This document shows positions 57,009 to 64,000 of a DNA stretch of 64,000 nucleotides, piece after piece. Every line of letters starts with the position of its first letter. Position 1 is the stretch's first letter. This stretch comes from Paraphysomonas bandaiensis. Taxonomy: Eukaryota; Chrysophyceae. The DNA is taken from positions 35,221 to 99,220 of the forward strand of contig CBFFRP010000369.1 in assembly GCA_965644295.1 (NCBI GenBank). The letters run 5' to 3'. The notes under the pieces were generated by a model. The model saw nothing but the letters and a program-made list of their open reading frames with translations. It was not told the origin of the DNA and made no database searches. Made by a program: the position numbers and the translations under genes.

Positions 57009-59157
57009 TCACTGGCGCGTGTTGTCCGGGAGTCTCCCCTTGGGATACGGTTCCGCCTGACTCTGAGGTACCGGGTTCTGTATTAAGGTCCTGAGTGTAC
57101 CGAGCACTAGATGTGTGGACTGAGAGGTTGTTGGTGTGGTGGAATGTGGCGGTGTCGCCATGCACCGTTTGGGCGTTGGGCATAGGTGGAGTTGCCGGAG
57201 ACGTCGTCGCCTTTGTCTAGGGTCTGTTGGTTTCATACGGTCCGTTGCTATGGTCCTCTGTGTGTGGTTGGTAGGGTTCAGAGGTACGGTGGGCGGTGTT
57301 CCAGTCTCGGTTCGTTTGTGGATTCCTAGTAATCTTAGCACCCTTGGGCGTTTCCGTTTCTGTCTGTGGTTTGGACTCGGCCGCGGTAGTAGCCTTGGGG
57401 GGCCTTTCCGTAGGGTCACGTATCTTCTTCCGCGATCTTGGATCATGAGCTTTGCTGCAGCGAACAGCGGTAGCAGTAATTTGATGATCGCTGATTCGAT
57501 GCTGCGCAGTCCTTGGGATGTCAGTGATTCATGGATGTGATCTCCAAAAACCATTTCAAGCTGTGTCATTGTGATGGTACCCGTCCAGAATCTCTCCACC
57601 TGTGGCACGGAAGGGTTCCAGGCCCTGCTGGAGAGTCGCTGGAGTACAGTGGTGGTCCATTGGGGTAATTCCGGATTACTCATTTCTTCTAGGAGCGCGT
57701 TTTTGTGGCTGTGAAATGCAGACTCCCTTATCTGCGTTATGGTGTCGTTTGTGCAGTCTAGACACATATGCTTGAGTGAGTCTAGTCTAAATCCGCAGTC
57801 AGAGCATACGGCTTTAGCCATGTCGAGTCCGTGTTTGGTTTTCGCCCGGTTTCTTCCTATGCTGAAGGATTTGTCCCATGTCAGTGCTGCATTTAGTACT
57901 CTTTGGCGCAGGTGGGAGCTCACTTTGTCCTTTGATGGTCCACCATCTGCTTGCGCCAGTTTGCGCGGAAGTAGTGCTCCGCTGTCTTTCCAGTATCCAG
58001 GAGCCCGGTCGGGATTGTGACCGTAGCGTTGGTCTCGGAGAGCTGTATATGCCTCCAGCGTCCGTTGATTACGGAGGGATTGGAAATCCGTGAGCAGGGG
58101 GCTAGTGCGATACGGCCGTCGTTCCCCAGTTAGGCGCCAGTGCCATAAACCCTCGGTGAGTATTCTCTCGATGGCTTGGTCCACTTCCATGTTACAGACA
58201 GTGTAATTTTGTCGTCCGAGTAGTCGATCTACCTCAAGCCAGTCCCCTCCTGCTACTGCGTCGGCAATGTAAATTCCTTTGTCTTCATATGTCCATTCAG
58301 ACTCATCAGAGGTGCGTCGTTCGGGGTGTGATCGGACCCAGGCTACTGTCCTTGTGCAATCGTTATTTGCTGCGATGCTTTCGAGCAGTACACCTTTGGC
58401 ACGATGCCCCAGTGCCCGACGTCTGGCGGAGAGTGCTTCGTGTGTGCGTATGCAGACGGCCTTACAGTCCGTATTTATCGGTATGTGTGATGGGAGTCGC
58501 GCAGACAGTATAAGCGCCATTGCTGCTCCCATGAGCTCGTATGCATACGGGCCAAGTCCAGGCACTTCGCTGAAGGGTGTCTCTAATCGCAGTATTTTTG
58601 TTGTACCGTTCTTCCATTCATCCTCCGGGGGGAGCCAGACTGCCGCCGCTCCTCCATAATGTGCCCATCTCGTACGTGGGTTTACATGCGTAATGCGGCG
58701 CGGGGATAGGGCTGTAGGCGTGTATGAGCCGTCGGTGAAGATTGCCTGATATGTATCCGCGGTTACATCATCCAGTTCTAATGTGCGGATAATGTTGGTC
58801 AGGGTGTTGGTATCTTGAGGTTCCGGACTGTCGGGTTGTTGGAGAGTAAGGCCAACCTCCGTACCCCATTCCCGCAGACTTAAGGCAAAGTGGTGGTAGT
58901 TTGGGTACGGCGCGATAGTCTGTGTTAGGAGAAAGTGCGCTGCGTCACCGGCATCACCGCCTAGGATTATGGCGCGCTGTAGGGAGCCCCATTTTTGTTC
59001 TTGAGCGGAGTCTGAGAAGCGTTTCATTCCAAGTCCATTATGCCTGAGAGAGAGGTAGATCATTTCCGTGGGGTAACCAGGACTCAGGCTTAGTGCTTTC
59101 CTGTAAAGGTTTGCGCAAGTTGAATCGATGTTCTTGTAATATTGCAGGGGCCAAGAA
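57009..59157 (-). pseudogene. LINE RNase H and C-terminal part
   Basis: Open from the insertion point (ASWPLQYYKNIDSTCANLYR across the predicted junction) to the stop at 57009, about 715 codons. The post-RT linker ends LSPGYPTEMIYLSLRHNGLG. RNase H catalytic residues are visible: Asp in FTDGSY, Glu in YELMGAAMA, Asp in NTDCKAV, and His in WVRSHPE. A zinc knuckle follows and then a Lys/Arg/Pro/Thr-rich tail. It has no start of its own because the upstream coding sequence is cut off by the insertion; internally intact. Confidence 0.87.
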
Positions 59158-59163
59158 GCCTTG

Positions 59164-59212
59164 AAGTCGGTGTGATCATGAAACCTGGTAAAGTGATTTC
59201 ACCAGGTTTCAT
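59164..59212 (+). repeat. Left terminal repeat of the insertion
   Basis: Includes AAACCTGGT (59181-59189) and ACCAGGTTT (59201-59209), which form a 9-bp stem with an 11-nt loop. The outer GTGAT-x4-AAACCTGG arrangement matches the right end in inverted orientation. Confidence 0.7.
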
Positions 59213-59499
59213 ATATGGAAAAGTTTCATATAAGTGCTTATTTGAAGTCTGTATTAATATTAGTTATAACTTAGTTGTTGTATATATTATCAATTATATA
59301 TATTATTTTAAAAATATTTTACTAAAATACTGTATTATATTGTTACTTCTCATATAAATCTACTGTATTACTACTTATGAAAATCTCACATCAACGTAAC
59401 ACTACTATATATATATTATGCACAGACAACACATACACGAAGTAATAAAATGCAGACACAATATCCCTGAATTAATTACGCTTCACCGAAAACGATATT

Positions 59500-60134
59500 T
59501 TATTTGAAGTAATTCTGCAACACTAAGTTCTCGTACAAAATATTCTTCTTTTCCGCATCATGTAATCGATGCAGTCGATCAGTTTGATCTTGCACTGTAG
59601 ACATAAGCATAAAAGAATTTCGACCATCACTACAATGAACAGCTTGTTGAGGTGCAAGAGACACACCAGTATCATCACAAGCACCAAGAGAAGCAGTACG
59701 TGCCACAGGGATAGTAGGAGGTACAGGCGGTTCGGAAACACCAACAATAGATGCAGGCTGAGCAGAGGGATCGTGCTGTACAGGTGAGGGAGCCACTTCT
59801 CTGCTTGATACGATCTGCTTCATCTCGTCTCTCAACTCCATACACATAGCCTGGGACTCTTTCAGTTGTTGCATCAACTCTTTGACGACAGCATCCTGGT
59901 GAAGGGGAGGGGGTGGATGAGGAATACCCCCATCCTGGTGGGTGGGAGGGGATGCATGAGAAATACTTCTATCCTCAATCGTGATTACTTCGTCATCATG
60001 GTACTTCCCCTGCACAATAAAAGTCAAAAGTTAAATAAAATATCCAAAGCATAAAAGCAGACATTTCTTACGACTTTACTCCGCTTCGGTTTCTTAGAAG
60101 AGATCTTCTCGACCAGTTCCTGCGCCTTCTTCAT
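59500..60134 (-). CDS. Insertion cargo gene 1: basic/coiled-coil protein
   Basis: Two exons (60134-60072 and 60009-59500; 62-nt intron, phase 0), about 190 aa from the ATG at 60134. The N-terminus is basic (MKKAQELVEKISSKKPKRSK), then Pro/His-rich, then a helix with coiled-coil character (KELMQQLKESQAMCMELRDE), a Ser/Pro/Val linker and a second helix (DQTDRLHRLHDAEKKNILYE) ending QNYFK. Frame is open upstream of the ATG with more basic residues (RRTKKVHSDN), so the true start may lie in a further exon overlapping the opposite gene. No known family. DNA-binding is a guess from charge. Confidence 0.6.
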
Positions 60135-60191
60135 GGCGCAGGCCTTCTTGCGCCGCCCACACACTTTTGGCACCACTATACTGTTGTCCGA

Positions 60192-61042
60192 ATGAACTTT
60201 CTTGGTTCTCCGGCCAGCCCCCTTTCGCTTTCCTATGCAGACGGAATTAGGAGGGTCAAGGCTACGGCTTGTGTTCTACACAACGAGAACAAAACTTCCG
60301 GCGCAAGGAAGATACCCCCACGAGTTGTCGTCCGGAATTGTGATGGTTCTACACCCACCGATATGGTCGGAGTCTTGCCCAATGTATACCCCGGCAGAGA
60401 AGAGCAGCGTGCGGCGAGGAAGAAGACAAATGTTGAAAGAAAAGAAGCACGTGCAAAGAAGGCGAGGCTTGATGCCAGGAGGAGGGAGGAAGGCTGGGAT
60501 TGTGGTGATATAATCGTCAATGACTCAGACGATAGTAATCAATCTGGTATGTTATTGTGTTGTAGATATTATATTATTATGCCATGTTTATATCTGTACA
60601 ATATCAGGACAAGAGGTGGAGTCATCATCGTCTGATGACGATGGTAACCCCTCTATCACGTATTCTCCTGGGGACGAAATTGTTACTGTGACTAGGATGC
60701 GTGGTATTGTCCATGCTGTCAATGATGATGGTACCTATCATCTTGTTTACAAAAGCAAGAAGAGATGTGGTGCCACCAGGGAGGATAAGTCAGTGCGCTC
60801 CAAATACTTCTCGCTTGCATCTGGTATACTTTACATATATGCTTGTTTGTGTACTGTACCTAATATTGAATATAGCCCACCAGGATAAGCCTCATAATAT
60901 TCCCTCCAGTAAAAGAGACAATATTCCGAGGTGGAGATATATCCAGGAACCCACTAAGGAGTGGGTAGACACAGGTGCAGTTGATTCTGCTTCTATTATT
61001 ACTGGTAAACGTACCAGAAGTTCAGTTGATTATCGCTTGTAA
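60192..61042 (+). CDS. Insertion cargo gene 2: charged protein with Tudor-like module
   Basis: Three exons (60192-60546, 60608-60823, 60876-61042; introns 61 and 52 nt), 245 aa. The ATG is only 57 bp from the ATG of cargo gene 1 on the other strand. Residues about 75-108 form a Lys/Arg/Glu helix (EEQRAARKKTNVERKEARAK), then an acidic Ser patch, then a small beta-rich module (YSPGDEIVTVTRMRGIVHAV, DDGTYHLVYKSKKR) that looks like a Tudor/chromo-type barrel. The C-terminus has ITGKRTRSSVDYRL. Intron phases close exactly, so it is very likely a real gene. Function unknown; chromatin-reader activity is a low-confidence guess. Confidence 0.7.
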
Positions 61043-61043
61043 G

Positions 61044-61085
61044 TATAGATAGCACTTTGTAATATATATAATAGTGCTATCTATA
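61044..61085 (+). terminator. Perfect 13-bp hairpin just after cargo gene 2
   Basis: TATAGATAGCACT (61044-61056) and AGTGCTATCTATA (61073-61085) pair perfectly with a 16-nt AT-rich loop. It begins 2 nt after the stop codon. It could be a 3'-end processing or stability element, or a relic of an inverted insertion. Confidence 0.55.
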
Positions 61086-61252
61086 GTATGCATGTATTAA
61101 CCGTTACATTAACCGTTACATTCTCACTTTTTGGACCTGTAACTAATATAAAACTTATTAAATGTCTCCAAAAACATGTTCTCTTTACACCTACTACATT
61201 ACTTATTAATTGCAAAACATATAAAAAACACAACTTAAATCGACATTTTCAA

Positions 61253-61309
61253 AATTTCACCAGGTTTAGAGCGCTTCTCCAGGTTTGTTCATCACATCAA
61301 CTTTTGGTG
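61253..61309 (-). repeat. Right terminal repeat of the insertion
   Basis: Contains ACCAGGTTT (61260-61268) and CCAGGTTT (61279-61286) as a direct pair, then GTTCATCACATCAACTT to the edge. Read on the minus strand it parallels the left end. Confidence 0.65.
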
Positions 61310-61315
61310 GCCTTG

Positions 61316-64000
61316 TAAAGTAGAGTGGGTATGATTTGGGTCTCTATAACCATGACTTTGCAACCCGCTGAGGCGTGCCTGATCCCAAGGTGTGTGCCCG
61401 CTGCCTTTAGGTAGTTTGTACACCAATTGTATGAGTCCGTGTCTGTAGGTGTTAGTGGTAGGTCAGCCCCCAAATAGTGTATCGATTCATGAGTCGTTTG
61501 TATTGGTACAGGTTGGGGTCTCCAATACCAGTCATATAAGGTAATGTGTCCGGTTTGTTTGACCTGGGCTAGATTTTCCCGTAGGTGAGGGAAAAAAGTG
61601 CAGATAACCTTAGGTACCGAGAGTTCCATTCCCGAGAAGCTGCAGAACGCCGACATTCGTATCGCCGTTTCCTGGGCTTGAGTGATAGACACATCTATGG
61701 TGGTGATGTCATCCGCGAAGGAGACTTTTTTCTTTGAGTTCGGGGTCAGTAGGAGTGGTGATGGTGTAAGACAGATTGCTCTAAGATCTAGGTCTAACCA
61801 TGTAAGAAGGATATCGTGTAGCGCCACCCAGGCACAAGTGGATTCGGTTCCCCCCTGAGTGATTCCTCTCACGGCCTCAAATCCGAGTACGAACTGTGCA
61901 AGGAAGTGTCCGTCGGTAGCTAGAAGTTCTGCCAACGAGCGTGGCTCCATGTTGTTCGCCATGAACGGCGTCCATGGGAATGTGAGACCCCCAGCGTCTA
62001 ATTCTCCAAACCATTCAACCACAGCATCGGGGACACCTAGCCGAGCCCATGCTAGTTTCATTTTAGATTAGGTGTTATGGAGTCGAATGCTTTTTTGAAG
62101 TCCCAGAGCGTGCAGATGTGTTGGGCATTGTGACGTCTGGCTGCCTCTGAGGCCGCTAGGACCCTTAAAATGGCCGTGTCTGTGCCATTTCTCCAGCGAT
62201 ATCCATGTTGGGACGGGTATAGGATCTGCTGTTCCTCCCAGACTGTGAGTATCCTGTGGGAGATTATTCTTGTCAGAATTTTCCGTGATATTTCGAGCAG
62301 ACCGATCGGTCGAAGGTTGGAAAAAGAGGGTTCTCCTGGTTTCTTGAGTATGGGGGTCATTACTCTGTCTCTCCACAAAGTAGGCACGTGTTTGTGCTTC
62401 CAGAGCGACTTGATAAGGGTGAATGCTTCCTGTTGTATGGCTGGAGGCCAGGATTTGACCATGTTGGATGAGACCATGGAGGGTCCGGGAGCCCGGTTGA
62501 AGGATATGGAATGTAGGGTGGAGTAGAATTCTTCGTGCGTGATGTCCTTCTCTAAAGCCTTTCCGAGTAGGTCCGCCATTTCTGGTTTAACTTTAGTGCA
62601 TAGTGCACGTCGTAGTCCGTGTTGTAGGGTAAGGGGTATGTTCGAGCACGGATGGAGGGGCTCCTGGGAAGTCACCGATTGAGGGTCAAGGAGGGTTTTC
62701 CACCAGTTGGGGTCGTCCTGTAGTCTTTGTGCGACTGGGTCCAGTCCTGCAGGTTCCGCGTGGTGGTCTCGAAAGTGTTTGTTGATTCCTTCGTGGATGT
62801 CTTGCGGGGTAGTGAGAAGTGTCCCGTCAGTAGTTCTCACTGTCGTTAGTCGAAGTGGCGTTTTGATTTTAAGTCCTATCTTCTGCAGTACTGCTTGTAG
62901 TCTTCTCTGTTCTAGTAGTGCTTCCATTTGGTTTGTACGGTCTGTGAGCCTCTTGCGCATCTCCGTCCTGTCTCGTCCGTGCAAGAGTCCTCGCATTCGA
63001 ATCACAATGTGTAGAAGGTTCTTCTTGGTGACTTGTTTGGCAGTCCAGCTCAGAATGGCTCTGGGGTCTGCTGATCGGTAATCATTCCTGAAGTTGATGT
63101 CGGCTATTCCTTTCGCAGGTCCCGTGGAGTTTTGGAGGTACGAGTTCCCGCGCTCCTGCCAGGCGGTGATGAGCGTGTGGATCGGATTGCGTAATGGGGA
63201 TCCACGCCATCCGTGTCTTTTATATCCAGCTGAGTTAAACATTTTCTGAACTATCTTTATTACCATAACCATCCCTTCTTGAATTACCCTCATTTCCGGG
63301 GAGAAACCATCTTTAAAATGTGAACGAATTCGCTGACACCGGTCATGGAGCCTCGTGCGACGGCTGTAGCGGGGACCCTTTGCTGTAAGCGTTGCCTGCA
63401 AGGTGATGTGATGTATCGCCGCTAGTCGGGTGGCTGCAGTCTCTGGGTCTAGTGTTGGGCTGAGGTTCGTGTCTATAGGGGGCAGTTGGGCGTGTAGCAT
63501 GAGAAGTTTGGCAGCGTACGCTTTTACCTCCTCAGGATCCCTTGGGTTGATGTTTAGGCGAGGAGGTATTTTTAAGTGTGACTCTGGGGAAGAGATATCT
63601 TGTGTTACAGTAATATTGAATCCAACCCAAACCGGCCTATGGTCAAACGCTGCTGCAATTAAGGTGGGGGAATTGAGGCATCCGGTGTCAGTGATTCGCA
63701 TATGCTGTGGAAGTGGCGTATGTAGTATGTGATCGATACGCGAGATTCCCTTGTCCAATCTGTGGAATGTGTGAAAAGCTTGCCGTTGGAGTAATTGTGT
63801 GATTAGTGGCGCCGACAGCTGGAGTTTACCGGCTAGTGGGCGTATATCTCTATTCGTGGTGTGCGTTTCCATGGATCCGTTAAAGTCGCCTGCAATGATT
63901 ACCGTGTGACCTCTGGCCCGGGCCTTGGTAACCCATTTAGTGATGATGTTGCAGAGGAGATCATATGGGGCAACCGGTTTAGTATTGCGGGTCGCTTTCC
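61316..64000 (-). pseudogene. LINE endonuclease-RT part with 1-nt frame change
   Basis: Open in one frame from the window edge to 62058 (endonuclease end and RT fingers/palm to KAFDSITPNLK), then continues in the -1 frame from 62061 (KLAWARLGVPDAVVEWF, ITQGGTES, SFADDIT, IIPTLLYKA) to the insertion. The shift is at an A run (CTAAAATG); five A's would keep one frame. SFADD is the RT catalytic box. The coding frame then meets the inserted element. Confidence 0.87.

Larger units (their letters stand above)
59164..61309. mobile_element. 2,146-bp gene-carrying insertion in the LINE, 6-bp duplication
   Basis: Flanked by GCCTTG (59158-59163 and 61310-61315). Joining the LINE on either side with one GCCTTG restores an open frame (LLYKASWPLQYYKNID), so both edges are exact. 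Ends are imperfect inverted repeats: left AAGTCGGTGTGATCATGAAA-CCTGG, right complement AAGTTGATGTGATGAACAAA-CCTGG preceded by CACCAA. AAACCTGG/CCAGGTTT words recur just inside both ends. It carries two divergent genes with introns and no transposase, integrase or RT that I recognise. A 6-bp duplication is known for Polinton, Dada and IS3EU groups, but none is shown here. Confidence 0.85.
56770..64000 (-). mobile_element. LINE (non-LTR) retrotransposon, EN-RT-RNase H, 5' end outside window
   Basis: Minus-strand element entering at the right edge. Order: APE-type endonuclease end (IIAGDFNGS near 63880; SRIDHIL; FDHRPVW), reverse transcriptase (LRPIGLLEISRKILTRIISH; KAFDSITPN; ITQGGTES; SFADDIT), RNase H (IFTDGSYT; NTDCKAV; AWVRSHPE), a Cys/His knuckle (CSDCGFRLDSLKHMCLDC) and a basic tail with stop at 57009. 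The 3' UTR has paired hairpins, AATAAA and a doubled GACATTCAATA end (about 56770). Two lesions: a 1-nt frame change near 62061 and a 2,146-bp insertion at 59164-61309. An APE-RT-RNase H layout suggests an I-like clade, not certain. Confidence 0.9.

Noticed and set aside
60233-60520. 95-codon minus-strand ORF
   Set aside because: Antisense shadow of exon 1 of cargo gene 2, which closes in phase with two further exons.
1-64000. CRISPR arrays, bacterial operons, rRNA and tRNA genes
   Set aside because: No spaced direct-repeat arrays, no Shine-Dalgarno-led operons, and no rRNA or convincing tRNA cloverleaf was found by reading.

Overview
The window is nuclear DNA of a unicellular eukaryote. Genes use the standard code and are cut by short GT-AG introns, mostly 44-60 nt. 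The gene set (BK-like K+ channel, CaMKK-like and MEK-like kinases, RCC2, three FG-GAP beta-propeller membrane proteins, a NUMOD1/IENR1-like repeat protein) suggests a protist, possibly of the stramenopile/SAR type. I cannot name the organism from sequence alone. Every spliced model below was checked for phase continuity by hand, and all but one close in frame.

Layout. 1-3185 (-) is a six-TM K+ channel with an RCK region and a long tail running off the left edge. 3884-4647 (+) is a U1-type zinc-finger protein. 5129-6400 (-) is a HAD phosphatase ending in a CaaX box, with a small unknown gene at 6568-6899 (-). 7894-8928 (-) is a secretory methyltransferase-like protein. 9.4-15.4 kb is a nest of repeats: a Ty1/copia element with two apparently identical 344-bp LTRs but a broken interior sits inside a small hAT element that still has its TIRs and 8-bp duplication. 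15.8-20.7 kb is a divergent pair of seven-bladed FG-GAP membrane proteins. Then come hAT debris, a PX protein (22565-23677, -), a CATA microsatellite, a myristoylated EF-hand protein (24402-25096, +), a hAT MITE, a coiled-coil gene with a 30-nt intron (26302-26691, -), a 24-exon CaMKK-like kinase (27433-31479, +), a MEK-like kinase (32760-35859, -) and a third FG-GAP protein (36398-38327, +). RCC2 (40483-42147, -) and an aldo-keto reductase (43120-44204, +) are divergent and separated almost only by about 800 bp of CATA repeat. 47006-51585 (-) encodes a 1,355-aa protein with seven NUMOD-like repeats, expanded by near-identical 881-bp tandem units. A cathepsin D-like protease (53551-54827, -) and a UPRT-like protein with an altered PRPP loop (55236-56090, +) follow. 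From about 56770 to the right edge lies a LINE (endonuclease, RT, RNase H; -), split by a 2,146-bp insertion that carries two divergent intron-containing genes.

The most notable structure is that insertion (59164-61309): 6-bp target duplication, related termini, cargo genes and no recognisable transposase; removing it with one duplication copy restores the LINE reading frame across the junction. The LINE 3' tail recurs around the window as a hairpin-bearing repeat family, one copy with an 11-bp target duplication. Signalling genes (channel, EF-hand, CaMKK-like, MEK-like, PX) are common here, but nothing in the sequence shows that they act in one pathway.
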